Shown here: in pieces, positions 1 to 8,559 of the stretch
Position numbering within the stretch: position 1 is the stretch's first letter
Layout of the letters: the number at the start of each line of letters is the position of its first letter
Assembly (NCBI RefSeq): GCF_000372465.1
Contig: NZ_AQUZ01000006.1
Span: forward strand, 62,001 to 126,000
DNA: 64,000 nucleotides
Source of the DNA: Kribbella catacumbae DSM 19601
GTDB taxonomy: Bacteria; Actinomycetota; Actinomycetes; Propionibacteriales; Kribbellaceae
Direction of reading: 5' to 3'
Position numbers and translations under genes: made by a program
Notes under the pieces: model-generated
What the model saw: only the letters and a program-made list of their open reading frames with translations
The model's database searches: none
Told to the model about the DNA's origin: nothing

Positions 1-1116
1 GTCGCCCGCCGGCTGAACGTGAAGCCGGAGACGATCTACGCGTACGTGAGCCGCGGCCAGCTCACCAGCATCCGCGCCCGGGGCCGTCGCGGCAGCCTGT
101 TCACCGCCGCCGACGTCGAACAGCTCGCCAGCCGCACTGTCGAGCACCCAGGGGTGGTCGAGCGCATCGAGACCGAGCTGTCCCTGCAGCAGGACGACGA
201 GCTCTACTACCGCGGCCACCGCGTCCGCGACCTCGCCGCCACCCAGACCTTCGAGTCCGTCGCCGAACTGCTGTGGACCGGCGAGCTGGCACCCACCCAG
301 ACCTTCCCAGCTCCTGCCGACCTGGTTCACCTGGCCCGTGCGACGATCACCGTCGCGCCAGAGACGGCACGGCTGTCGGATCATCTACGCATCGCCGTCG
401 CGGTGCTCGGCGCTGCTGATCCACTGCGCTTCGACCTGGCACCGGGGTCCGTGCTGGAGACTGCGCGACGGCTGCTGGGCGTGCTGGTCGAGGCTTTGCC
501 CGGAGAAACTGCCAAGGGTGGGTTCGCAGCGCGGCTCTGGCCCAAGCTGTCCGCGGCACCGCCACGACCAGAGGTCTTGAACGCCGCACTCGTCTTGCTG
601 GCCGACCACGGTCTCGCCGTCTCGACCGTCGCCGCACGCGTCGCCGCCAGCGCCCGGGCCAACCTGTACTCCGTGGTGTCGGCGGGCCTCGGCGCCCTCG
701 ATGGCCACTACCACGGCGGGGCGCCCACTCTGGCGTACCAGTTCCTCGATCAAGCACTCCAGAACCCGGTCGAGGCTCTGTCGGACCAGCTGCGCTCAGG
801 TAAGCCCGTACCCGGCTTCGGTCATCGCATCTACCGGCAACGCGATCCGCGCGCCGAGGTGCTGTTCGGCTTGCTGGCGGACGAGCCGGTGATGACGCGA
901 GTGAATGAGATCACCGCGAGAGTGAGCAACTTCCCGAACAGCGATCTGGCACTGGCCGTGATGATGCACGCCTACGGTTTCCACCCCGATGCGGGCGAGG
1001 CGCTCTTCGCGATCGCCCGCATCGTCGGCTGGACCGCCCACGCACTGGAGGAGTACGCCGAGCCAGGACTCCGATTCCGTGCCCTCGGCAACTACACCGG
1101 CCCGGCGGTCACCTGA
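1..1116 (+). CDS. Citrate synthase family protein with N-terminal HTH (5' truncated)
   Basis: Citrate synthase-type enzyme, condensing oxaloacetate with acetyl-CoA or a related acyl-CoA. The frame is already open at base 1 (VARRLNV...), so the true start lies outside the window. The visible protein opens with a MerR/excisionase-like helix-turn-helix (NVKPETIYAYVSRGQL, then GRRGSLF) and continues into the citrate synthase fold. Active-site segments are present: His in HYHGGAP, His in PGFGHRIY, Asp in FPNSDLALA, and the closing GWTAHALEEY. Whether it prefers acetyl-CoA or propionyl-CoA cannot be told. The stop overlaps the converging next gene by 8 bp. An HTH fused to citrate synthase is a known but uncharacterised actinobacterial arrangement; the domain may be regulatory or only structural. 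Confidence 0.85.
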   Translation, partial: VARRLNVKPETIYAYVSRGQLTSIRARGRRGSLFTAADVEQLASRTVEHPGVVERIETELSLQQDDELYYRGHRVRDLAATQTFESVAELLWTGELAPTQTFPAPADLVHLARATITVAPETARLSDHLRIAVAVLGAADPLRFDLAPGSVLETARRLLGVLVEALPGETAKGGFAARLWPKLSAAPPRPEVLNAALVLLADHGLAVSTVAARVAASARANLYSVVSAGLGALDGHYHGGAPTLAYQFLDQALQNPVEALSDQLRSGKPVPGFGHRIYRQRDPRAEVLFGLLADEPVMTRVNEITARVSNFPNSDLALAVMMHAYGFHPDAGEALFAIARIVGWTAHALEEYAEPGLRFRALGNYTGPAVT

Positions 1117-2515
1117 CCTTCAACCTGAGCAGGGCTGCGGCACCCGGCGCGAGACTCACCGGTACGCCGGTGCCGCGCAACCCGGCGTACGACTTCGAGA
1201 TCGGCTGGAACACGTCGACTCCGTAGACCTTGGCCGGGTCCACGACCACGGTCGCCCGAGTGGACGCGCTGTGCGAGCGGTTCGAGACGAGCAGCCAGCG
1301 GTCCTTCACCGTCGAGTCGCGGCTCCGGAAGGTGCCGACGACAACAGCCTGGCCGGTGATTCCGGTGACCAGGTCGGTCGGCGTGAATCCCACCGTCCCG
1401 TTGGGCAACGGCGTCTCGTTGGCGTGGACGACGGACTCCGAGACGAGCGGTTTCAGCTCGCGACCGACCTGATGAAGCCAAGTGGTGTTGATCTTCTTCG
1501 CAGCGCTGTAGCGACTCGTCCGCTTGCCGTCGACGGTGATCAATGCCGGCCCGAAGCCCTCACCGCGGGCGGCCTCGGGGGTCCAGTAGGTGAAGTACTG
1601 AATGCCCTTGGCGCCGTACGCGAGGCTGATGTTGACCTGCCAGAGCAGCTCGGCCGCGGTCGGCTCGCGATGCCCGTTGTAGGCGAGCGTCTGGATGAAA
1701 ACCCACGCCGGTACGTCGCCGCGCAGGGCGGCGTCGCGGACGATCGCCCAGTTGTGGAAGTAGTTCGCGTCCTCCCGGCCTTCGGAGAGCAATGGGTAGC
1801 GGTCGAACGAGACGAGGGATGGCTTCACGATGTCCACGAAGTCGCGGTAGTACGCCGGGTCGTCTGAGGGGAAGAGGTTGATGTAGGGCAACAACTGCGG
1901 CGCGAGCTCGCGGGATACGGCCAATGCCTTTGCCAACGTGCCGAACCAGCCTGGGCCGGGCTCGTCGTAGAAGTTGAAGCCGGCCAGGGATGAGTAGGGT
2001 CCGTAGGCGTCGCGGGCGCGGGTGTAGAACTCGCGCGCCTCGGCCGGGGTGATGCTGAGGAAGTCGGCCGGGTTGTCGGAGATGGAGAACCAGCGGGCCA
2101 TGTTGCGGATCTGGATGTCGTCGGAGATCAGCATCTGCAGACCGGCGTCCCGTGCAAGCGCCAGTTGGTGTTGGAAGATGTTGCCGTCGCCCGCGTAGTT
2201 GCCGGAGATGACGAAGTCGAAGCCGGCCTCGGCGATCTCGGCGAACCGCTCCGCAGTACTCGCGTACGGATGCGGTGGCCAGAACAACCCCACCGGAAAC
2301 TCCGCTCCCCCGGTCAACGGCAAGGTGTCGGGCGAGGGAATCGCAACGTTGGAAGTCGCCGAGCTGGCAGCTGCAGTTGAGGGCGTAGTGGTCATGCCTG
2401 CAGCGATGGCCGCCGCAGTGGCACCGAGCAGCAGCCGCCGTCGACTTGGCTCGGAGGCTGAACGGGCCAGGTGTTGGTGGATTGAGGGTGTGGTGGATTC
2501 GTCCGGGTCTGGCAT
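1109..2515 (-). CDS. Tat-exported glycoside-hydrolase-like protein
   Basis: 468 aa secreted protein. The N-terminus has a twin-arginine signal (SRRRLLLGATAAAIAAG). The mature part looks like a TIM-barrel glycosidase: FPVGLFWPPHPY near the start, FNFYDEPGPGWFG with adjacent Asp-Glu as a possible acidic catalytic pair, and later GIQYFTYWTPEA. I cannot assign a GH family, and the substrate is unknown. The ATG start is preceded by GAGGAG. It lies 34 bp downstream of the RpiR/MurR-type regulator on the same strand and is probably co-transcribed with it, which suggests a role in releasing a sugar that the regulator senses. Confidence 0.6.
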   Translation of the reverse strand: MPDPDESTTPSIHQHLARSASEPSRRRLLLGATAAAIAAGMTTTPSTAAASSATSNVAIPSPDTLPLTGGAEFPVGLFWPPHPYASTAERFAEIAEAGFDFVISGNYAGDGNIFQHQLALARDAGLQMLISDDIQIRNMARWFSISDNPADFLSITPAEAREFYTRARDAYGPYSSLAGFNFYDEPGPGWFGTLAKALAVSRELAPQLLPYINLFPSDDPAYYRDFVDIVKPSLVSFDRYPLLSEGREDANYFHNWAIVRDAALRGDVPAWVFIQTLAYNGHREPTAAELLWQVNISLAYGAKGIQYFTYWTPEAARGEGFGPALITVDGKRTSRYSAAKKINTTWLHQVGRELKPLVSESVVHANETPLPNGTVGFTPTDLVTGITGQAVVVGTFRSRDSTVKDRWLLVSNRSHSASTRATVVVDPAKVYGVDVFQPISKSYAGLRGTGVPVSLAPGAAALLRLKVR

Positions 2516-2549
2516 GCGGGTCTCCTCTATGGCGGTTGAGGAACGAGGG

Positions 2550-3437
2550 TCAGCCGGGCCGTCGGGTTCGGTGGGTGGAGACTGCCTCGGCTGTGGCGTC
2601 GAAGGCTTGTTCTGAGAGGGTGTAGTCGCGTTGGGCTACGCCGATGTACAGGGCGTCCAGGACGAGCATCTGGGCGTGCCGGCCGGAGAGTCCGCCGGTG
2701 CGGAAGGTGACATCGCGGGCGGCCGTGAGCAGGACGATGTCGGCGGCACGGGCGAGCGGCGAGCGCGGGTAGTTGGTGATGGCAACAGTTCGCGCGCCTT
2801 GCCGCCCGGCCCGCTGCAGGGGTTCGAGTACTTCGATGGTCTCGCCGCTGTGCGAGATGCCGACGGCAACATCTCCCACGCCGAGCAGTGCCGCGCTCGT
2901 GAGTGCGTTGTGGACGTCACTCCAACTGCTGGCGCCACGCCCGATCCGGTGCAAGCGCAGTCGCAGGTCCTCCGCGACACAGGCGGACCCGCTCACGGCG
3001 TACAGGTCGATTCGGCGGGCGTTGGAGATCGTACGCACCGCCTCGCCGAGTGCGGTGACATCGATCTCGGCGACGGTGTCTTCGAGCGCTCGCGCGTCGG
3101 CCCTGAGCAAGGTGCGCAGGACTTCGCCGAGACTGTCGTCCGGCCCGACCTCGGCGCCTGTCCCCCGCTCCCAGCTCGTACTGCTTCGCCCGCTCTCGGC
3201 CGCCAGCGCCAACCGCAGTTCGGCGTACCCGCTGAGGCCGAGGGCCAGGCAGAACCGCGTCACGCTCGGCAGCGACGTCCCGCATCGGGCGGCCAACTCG
3301 CCGATCGTCGACGACGCCACCGCCGCGGGATCACGCAGTACCTCGTGCGCGACCCGGACCTGCGCCGGGCTCAAACCCGGCAGCAGGCCGTGGATCCGCG
3401 CTTCAAGACTCGGCGGTGGCGACTCCAGAACACTCAC
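2550..3437 (-). CDS. MurR/RpiR family transcriptional regulator
   Basis: 295 aa. An N-terminal HTH_6 domain (about residues 10-85, with SSTIGELAARCGTSLPSVTR as the helix-turn-helix) is followed by a C-terminal SIS phosphosugar-binding domain with LYAVSGSA and VGISHSGETIEVLEP. Family members sense phosphorylated sugars or amino sugars. The probable target is its own operon with the downstream secreted glycosidase-like gene. The GTG start at 3437 sits close to where a transcript from the promoter at 3445-3474 would begin, so the mRNA may be leaderless. Confidence 0.85.
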   Translation of the reverse strand: MSVLESPPPSLEARIHGLLPGLSPAQVRVAHEVLRDPAAVASSTIGELAARCGTSLPSVTRFCLALGLSGYAELRLALAAESGRSSTSWERGTGAEVGPDDSLGEVLRTLLRADARALEDTVAEIDVTALGEAVRTISNARRIDLYAVSGSACVAEDLRLRLHRIGRGASSWSDVHNALTSAALLGVGDVAVGISHSGETIEVLEPLQRAGRQGARTVAITNYPRSPLARAADIVLLTAARDVTFRTGGLSGRHAQMLVLDALYIGVAQRDYTLSEQAFDATAEAVSTHRTRRPG

Positions 3438-3444
3438 GTGAATG

Positions 3445-3485
3445 ATTCTCAGAACCTCAACCGCATGGTGTCAATAGTTAACACC
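3445..3485 (-). promoter_or_regulatory. Promoter and inverted-repeat operator of the RpiR operon
   Basis: Reading the minus strand, a perfect TTGACA (3474-3469) lies 18 bp from GAGAAT (3450-3445). A 19-bp inverted repeat, GGTGTcaatagttAACACC on the plus strand (3467-3485, 8-bp arms with one mismatch), overlaps the -35 box. That placement fits autorepression by the RpiR protein. The role is inferred from position. Confidence 0.45.
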
Positions 3486-3499
3486 GAAACCGTGTGAGG

Positions 3500-3859
3500 T
3501 CAGTCGATCAGGTCCGGGTCGTCCATGAACTTGCGGACGTCCTGCGCGCAGCGGCAGGCGACCGCGATCTTCGCGGCCCACTCCAGGGCTTCCTCGCGGG
3601 TGGGGACGTCGACGATCGCCACGCCGCCGATGACCTCTTTGCTCTCCGGGTAGGGACCGTCGGTGACCAGCCCGTCGGTGGCCACCACCGCGTGCTCCAC
3701 GTCGTCGTTGTCGTATTGCAGTCCACCCGCGAAGAGGAACACGCCCGCGTCCTTGGCCTCCTGGATCACCGCGTGGGCGGCCTTGCCCACCTCGGCGATC
3801 TCCTCCTGGGGGATGTGGTCCATCGCGCCCTTTTCGAACGAGATCAGGTACCGCGTCAT
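3500..3859 (-). CDS. YciI/DGPF-domain protein
   Basis: 119 aa YCII-related protein with the hallmark DGPYPESKEVIGG and a short ferredoxin-like alpha/beta fold. The ATG at 3859 (MTRYLISFEKGAMDH) is preceded by AAGGAG, so an in-frame start 93 bp further upstream was discarded. Family members are small dimeric proteins often encoded next to ECF sigma factors; none is adjacent here. Function unknown. Confidence 0.8.
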   Translation of the reverse strand: MTRYLISFEKGAMDHIPQEEIAEVGKAAHAVIQEAKDAGVFLFAGGLQYDNDDVEHAVVATDGLVTDGPYPESKEVIGGVAIVDVPTREEALEWAAKIAVACRCAQDVRKFMDDPDLID

Positions 3860-3963
3860 CTCACTACTCCTTATCCGGGCAGCCTCCCACTGGCCACCTC
3901 TCACCCCTGCTACGAACGGCTCACCAAGGATCCGACAGGCTACCGGCAGCATTTCTCACGAAA

Positions 3964-3993
3964 CCGGCACCTGGCCTACTGGCCAGGTGCCGG
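3964..3993 (-). terminator. Rho-independent-like terminator
   Basis: Perfect 13-bp stem, CCGGCACCTGGCC / GGCCAGGTGCCGG, with loop TACT. On the minus strand it is followed by TTTCGTGAG. It sits just after the stop codon of the thioredoxin-like gene at 4022. Confidence 0.8.
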
Positions 3994-4021
3994 GGTGAGT
4001 ACGGGGCGGGACTCGGTCGTA

Positions 4022-4987
4022 CTAGAAGAGCGCGGCCATCAGGCGACGGCGGGCCTTGACGACGCGCTCGTCGTCCGCGCCCACCACCTCGAACAGCTCG
4101 AGCAGGTGGAGGCGGACGGCGTCGCGCTCGTCGCCCGCGGTCACCTGGATCGTCTTGATCAGCCGCGCGAACGCGTCGTCGACGTGACCGCCCATCAGAT
4201 CGACGTCGGCCACGAGCATCTGCGCCTCGATGTCGGCCGCATCCTCCGCCGCGCGGGTCCGCACCTCGGCCGGTACGTCGCGGGTCCGCTTCACCAGCTG
4301 CACCCGGGCCAGCCCGGACTTCGCCTCCGCGTCGCTCGGGGTCTCCTTCAAGAGCGCCTCGTACGCCGCGATCGCACCGTCCAGGTCGCCAGCGCCGACT
4401 GCGTTCTCCGCGGCCTCGTACCGCGGATCCGGCTCGGGCTCGGCCTGCTCAGGCTCGCCCGCGACTGCCGGGCCGACCGGGTCAGTACGGCCGGTGATGC
4501 CGTTGGCGACCGCAACGGTGAGCAGCTGCTCGACGTACTGGCGGGCCTCGGCGTCGGAGACGGCACCCTGGAACAGCGGGACGACCTGACCGCGCAGTAC
4601 TGCGATCACCAGCGGGATCGTCTGTACGCCGACCGCCTGGGCCAGCTGCGGGTTCGCGTCGATGTCGATCCGGGTCAGCAGGAACTTGCCGGCGTACTCG
4701 GTCGAGAGCTGGATCAGGATCGGGCTGAGCGCTGTCGACGCCTCCGAGCGCGGCGACCAGAACTCGACCACCACCGGGACCTGGAGCGACCGCTCGATCA
4801 CGTCCGCCTGGAAGGTCTGCTCGGTCACGTTCAGCACATACGCACCGCCGGCCGAGGCGCCCGCGGGTGCACCACCAGGCGCTCCACCGGGCGCGCTGCC
4901 GGGCGCGCTGCCGGGGCGCGGTGCGGGTGGCTTGCGCAGGGACGACAGGTCGATGGCTCCCGGGCGGGAGAAGTTCGGCTGGCTCAC
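4022..4987 (-). CDS. Thioredoxin-like/TPR co-chaperone (YbbN/CnoX type)
   Basis: 321 aa. A Pro/Gly/Ala-rich linker (residues 20-48) leads to a thioredoxin fold (about 50-160) and then TPR-like helices (about 185-320). The thioredoxin active site reads EFWSPRSEAST: both cysteines of CxxC are absent, as in CnoX proteins that act as holdases rather than reductases. GTG start. The nearest upstream gene is the ion-channel protein, 34 bp away on the same strand. Confidence 0.75.
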   Translation of the reverse strand: MSQPNFSRPGAIDLSSLRKPPAPRPGSAPGSAPGGAPGGAPAGASAGGAYVLNVTEQTFQADVIERSLQVPVVVEFWSPRSEASTALSPILIQLSTEYAGKFLLTRIDIDANPQLAQAVGVQTIPLVIAVLRGQVVPLFQGAVSDAEARQYVEQLLTVAVANGITGRTDPVGPAVAGEPEQAEPEPDPRYEAAENAVGAGDLDGAIAAYEALLKETPSDAEAKSGLARVQLVKRTRDVPAEVRTRAAEDAADIEAQMLVADVDLMGGHVDDAFARLIKTIQVTAGDERDAVRLHLLELFEVVGADDERVVKARRRLMAALF

Positions 4988-5021
4988 CGTTGTCCTCGCA
5001 TTCCGTGCTCACTGCGTACGT

Positions 5022-6866
5022 TCATGGGTCCATCCTCTCCGACGGCCCCGAACGGTGTGGCGCGCGGGTCGCCAGCAGCAGTCTGGCCAGCCCGCTCCGG
5101 GTGCCCGCGACGGCGATCCGGGTGCCCGGACTGACCGTCTGGTCGAAGGCCGGCGACCAGTCCCAGGGGATGCCGTCTTCCAGCCGGGCGAGCACCCGCA
5201 GGCCGCCCGCCTCGTCCAGTTCACCGAGCCGCTTGCCGACCGCGACCGAGTCCTGCTCGACGGCGACCTCGGTGAGCAGCAGAACGCGCCGGCCGGCCGG
5301 GACGGTCGTCTGGCTGCGACGGTTCGCGACCGCCGCGGCGATGGCCGGTGCCACCAGCATCGATACCGACCGGCTGTGGCCGAGGCCGAGCTGCCGCTCG
5401 ACCCGCTGAGCCAGGTCGTGGTCGAACATCCGCATCGTGATCCGGGCGTCCGGGTTCAGTTCGTGGACGACCATCGCGGACTCGAGATTGGTGATGTCCC
5501 CGTTGGTGATCGCGAGCACCGACTGGCAGCGCTGCACGCCTGCCGACCGCAGCGTCTCCTCATTGCTGCTATCGCCGATGATCACGGGGACCCGTAGTCG
5601 ATGCGCGGTCTGTACACCGGGAGCGTCCTCGTCCTGTTCGACCCCGACCACGGCGACGCCACGCTCGACCAGGATCTCCAGCACGCGGGCCCCGACCGTA
5701 CCGAGGCCGCAGACGACGACGTGGTTGCGCGGCCGGCCCCGAACGCCGCCGATCACCCGCGACAGCCGGGCGCCGATCAGCGAGTCGACGATCACGGCGG
5801 TGAGCAGCGCCATCAGCACGATGCCGGTCAACTGGACGATGACCGCCGCCACTTTGGCATAGGGCTCGGCGTTGGAGAAGGTGTCGTCCTCGATCCCCGC
5901 CGAGGTGACCGCCCCCGCCGCCAGGTAGAGCGCGCGGAGCCAGTCGATATTGGCGATCCAGTGCGTCAGCGCCGTACCGATCAGCACCAGGCCGGCCATC
6001 ACCGCGGCGATCGTCCGGACTCGCCGGTCGAAAATGTCGCGAGTCGCCATCAGCCAGCCGGCCCGGCGGACGTCCTTGGTCCGCCAGACCGGGCGGATGC
6101 CGGTACCGAGCACGATGTCGCCGGTGGGATCGGGGCTCTCGGTCGGCAGGAGCTCCGGTGTCGCCGACGAAGTGGTGTCGGCCAGCACAGTCAGGTGCGG
6201 ATCGCGGATCAGGTCGGCCGGTCCCGCGACCATCCGCCGGCCGCCAAGGTCGACCCAGGTGAGCTCGTCGTCCTCCAGGGCGTCGGCGACGAAGGCGGGT
6301 GCCGCGAGCGACGGTCCAGAGATGACGACGCAGTCGCCGAGCAGCTCGTGCAACTGGCCGCCCAGCCGCGGGTTGACCATCTGGATGACGATGCGCAGGT
6401 TCGGGTCCATGTCCCGCGCGGTCAGTGCGGTGTGCACGTTGCGGACGTCGTCGGCATCCAGCAGAACCAGGGCTCGCGCGCTGGATGCCTGGTCGTCGGC
6501 GGCATCGATTCCAGCGCGGCGCAGTACGGACTCGCTGACCACCCGGACGCCCATCACCTGGGCGCCGAGCTCGCCGATCCGCTCGAAGTGCCGGGAGGCC
6601 GGGTTGACGATCGCCGTCACGTACTCGCCGGAACTCACCAGCTCGGTGACCACCCGGAGCATGGTCCGGTCGGAGCCGCAGACAACTATCCCGCGGTCGT
6701 CGGGCGGCTGGGCGGACCGTTGCTGGGCCCGCCCGCGCCGCCGGCCGGCCGGCGGCTGGTCCGCCTCCGGGATCTCTGTCGTCGGTTCAGAATCGGGCGG
6801 GCTCTCGGTATTCGCCCCATTCGATCCGAAGAACGTTACAGATCTCCCCCATCGTGGCCTCCGCAC
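5022..6866 (-). CDS. RCK-2TM-RCK NAD-binding ion channel-like membrane protein
   Basis: 614 aa. Order: basic N-terminal tail, a Rossmann/RCK-like domain (about 58-200, GIVVCGSDRTML), two membrane segments (TIAAVMAGLVLIGTALTHWI and VAAVIVQLTGIVLMALLTAV) around a pore-like loop, a second RCK domain (VVVCGLGTVGARVLE, GxGxxG) and a C-terminal TrkA-C-like part. The pore loop has TSAGIEDD where a K+ channel has TVGYGD, so ion selectivity cannot be assumed. The GTG start at 6866 gives an 80-bp overlap with the upstream mutase gene. No later in-frame start precedes the first Rossmann motif, but this start is the least certain part of the call. Confidence 0.7.
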   Translation of the reverse strand: MRRPRWGRSVTFFGSNGANTESPPDSEPTTEIPEADQPPAGRRRGRAQQRSAQPPDDRGIVVCGSDRTMLRVVTELVSSGEYVTAIVNPASRHFERIGELGAQVMGVRVVSESVLRRAGIDAADDQASSARALVLLDADDVRNVHTALTARDMDPNLRIVIQMVNPRLGGQLHELLGDCVVISGPSLAAPAFVADALEDDELTWVDLGGRRMVAGPADLIRDPHLTVLADTTSSATPELLPTESPDPTGDIVLGTGIRPVWRTKDVRRAGWLMATRDIFDRRVRTIAAVMAGLVLIGTALTHWIANIDWLRALYLAAGAVTSAGIEDDTFSNAEPYAKVAAVIVQLTGIVLMALLTAVIVDSLIGARLSRVIGGVRGRPRNHVVVCGLGTVGARVLEILVERGVAVVGVEQDEDAPGVQTAHRLRVPVIIGDSSNEETLRSAGVQRCQSVLAITNGDITNLESAMVVHELNPDARITMRMFDHDLAQRVERQLGLGHSRSVSMLVAPAIAAAVANRRSQTTVPAGRRVLLLTEVAVEQDSVAVGKRLGELDEAGGLRVLARLEDGIPWDWSPAFDQTVSPGTRIAVAGTRSGLARLLLATRAPHRSGPSERMDP

Positions 6867-8460
6867 GCGCCGCCTCCAGCATGGGCTCGATCAGGTTGCC
6901 GGCCCCTCTGGATGCCTCGACCAGCGCCGACAGCCTACGACCCACCAGGTCCTCGTCGCGTTCTGCCTTGCGCGCCGCCAGCACCCGGCACTGCTCGATC
7001 TCCACCTCGTGGCTGACCCGGAGGATCTCCAGCTCGCCGGCGACGGTGTCGGTCTGGGTGTTCACGCCGACGATCTTCTTCTCGCCCTTCTCCAGCTTCT
7101 GCTGGTACTCGAAGGCCGCGTCGGCGATCTCGGCCATGAACCAGCCGTCCTCGATCCCGCGCAGGATCCCGCCGGTCATCGTGCCGTCCGGGCTCATCTC
7201 CTTGATCCGGGCAAAGATCTCCTCGGCCTCGGCCTCGAGCTTGTCGGTCAGCGCCTCGACGTACCAGGAACCGCCGAGCGGGTCGGCGACGTTGGTGACA
7301 CCGATCTCCTCCATCAGCACCGACTGGGTCCGCAGTGCGATCTCGGCCGACTGGTCGGTCGGCAGCGCGAGCGTCTCGTCGAGGGCGTTGGTGTGCAGCG
7401 AGTTGGTGCCGCCGAGGATCGCGGCGAGCGCCTCGACCGCGGTACGGACGACGTTGAGCGTCGGCTGCTGGGCGGTCAGCGAGACGCCGGCCGTCTGGGT
7501 GTGGAACCGCAGCCACTGGGCCTTGTCGGACTTCGAGCCGTAGACATCACGCAGCCAGCGGGCCCAGATCCGGCGGCTGGCACGGAACTTGGCGATCTCC
7601 TCGAAGAAGTCCAGGTGGCTGTCGAAGAAGAACGACAGGCCGGGTGCGAAGGTGTCGATGTCGAGACCACGGCTGAGCCCCAGCTCGACGTACCCGAAGC
7701 CGTCCGCGAGTGTGTAGGCCAGCTCCTGCGCGGCCGTCGAACCCGCCTCGCGGATGTGATAGCCGGAGACCGACAGCGGCTTGTACGCCGGGATGTTGGC
7801 GGCGCAGTACTCCATCAGGTCGCCGATCAGGCGTAGATGCGGCTCCGGCGGGAAGAGCCACTCCTTCTGCGCGATGTACTCCTTGAAGATGTCCGTCTGC
7901 AGCGTGCCGTTGAGCTTGGTGATGTCGGCACCCTGCCGCTCGGCGGCGACCAGGTACATCACGAAGGCCGGCACGGCGGGCCCGGAGATCGTCATCGAGG
8001 TGGTGACGTCCTGCAGCGGGATGTCCTTGAACAGCCGGTCCATGTCGGTCGCGCTGTCGATCGCGACGCCGCAGTGACCGACCTCGCCGAGCGACTTCGG
8101 GTCGTCGGAGTCGCGGCCCATCAACGTCGGCATGTCGAACGCGACGGACAGGCCGCCACCGCCGGAGTTGAGGATCATCTTGTACCGCGCGTTGGTGTCC
8201 TCCGCGTTGCCGAAGCCGGCGAACTGGCGGATCGTCCAGGTCCGGCCGCGGTACCCCGTCGCGTACAGACCACGGGTGAACGGGAACTCGCCCGGCCAGC
8301 CGATCCGCTCCATCCGGGGGTCGTCATAGCCCTCCGGCGGCCCGTAGACGGGCTCCACCTCGGTGCCCGACAGGGTGGTGAAATCGGCCTCGCGGCGCCG
8401 CGAGGCGTCGTACCGCTGCTGCCACCGGCTCTGCCCGGCAGCGATCCGCTCGGCATCCAT
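6787..8460 (-). CDS. icmA: Isobutyryl-CoA mutase-type large subunit (acyl-CoA mutase family)
   Basis: 557 aa B12-dependent acyl-CoA mutase large chain without a cobalamin-binding domain. It has the CoA-binding segment TRGLYATGYRGRTWTIRQF and the substrate loop KEYIAQKEWLFPP. The two residues that set substrate class are Phe80 (Tyr89 in methylmalonyl-CoA mutase) and Gln198 (Arg207). Phe/Gln is the isobutyryl-CoA mutase signature; Tyr/Arg would be methylmalonyl-CoA mutase, and His/Gly ethylmalonyl-CoA mutase. Predicted reaction: isobutyryl-CoA to n-butyryl-CoA. A separate small B12-binding subunit (IcmB) is needed and is not in the window; MeaB is encoded at 14.4-15.3 kb. The start is ATG 8460, 5 nt after AGGAGG; a GTG directly before it is possible. 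Confidence 0.85.
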   Translation of the reverse strand: MDAERIAAGQSRWQQRYDASRRREADFTTLSGTEVEPVYGPPEGYDDPRMERIGWPGEFPFTRGLYATGYRGRTWTIRQFAGFGNAEDTNARYKMILNSGGGGLSVAFDMPTLMGRDSDDPKSLGEVGHCGVAIDSATDMDRLFKDIPLQDVTTSMTISGPAVPAFVMYLVAAERQGADITKLNGTLQTDIFKEYIAQKEWLFPPEPHLRLIGDLMEYCAANIPAYKPLSVSGYHIREAGSTAAQELAYTLADGFGYVELGLSRGLDIDTFAPGLSFFFDSHLDFFEEIAKFRASRRIWARWLRDVYGSKSDKAQWLRFHTQTAGVSLTAQQPTLNVVRTAVEALAAILGGTNSLHTNALDETLALPTDQSAEIALRTQSVLMEEIGVTNVADPLGGSWYVEALTDKLEAEAEEIFARIKEMSPDGTMTGGILRGIEDGWFMAEIADAAFEYQQKLEKGEKKIVGVNTQTDTVAGELEILRVSHEVEIEQCRVLAARKAERDEDLVGRRLSALVEASRGAGNLIEPMLEAARAEATMGEICNVLRIEWGEYREPARF

Positions 8461-8493
8461 CACGTCCTCCTGGGGTTGGTCACCTCCCCAAAC

Positions 8494-8511
8494 TACTAGG
8501 ACGTCCTACTA
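8494..8511. promoter_or_regulatory. Palindromic operator upstream of icmA
   Basis: TACTAGGACGTCCTACTA, an 18-bp palindrome with one mismatched pair and a perfect 12-bp core TAGGACGTCCTA. It lies 34 bp upstream of icmA and 49 bp downstream of the MarR gene stop. Symmetry and position suggest a MarR-type binding site. Confidence 0.55.
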
Positions 8512-8559
8512 AAAACCACTTCTTGCGGTTTGCCCGCTGGCTGGCGGTGGCTCTGGGTG

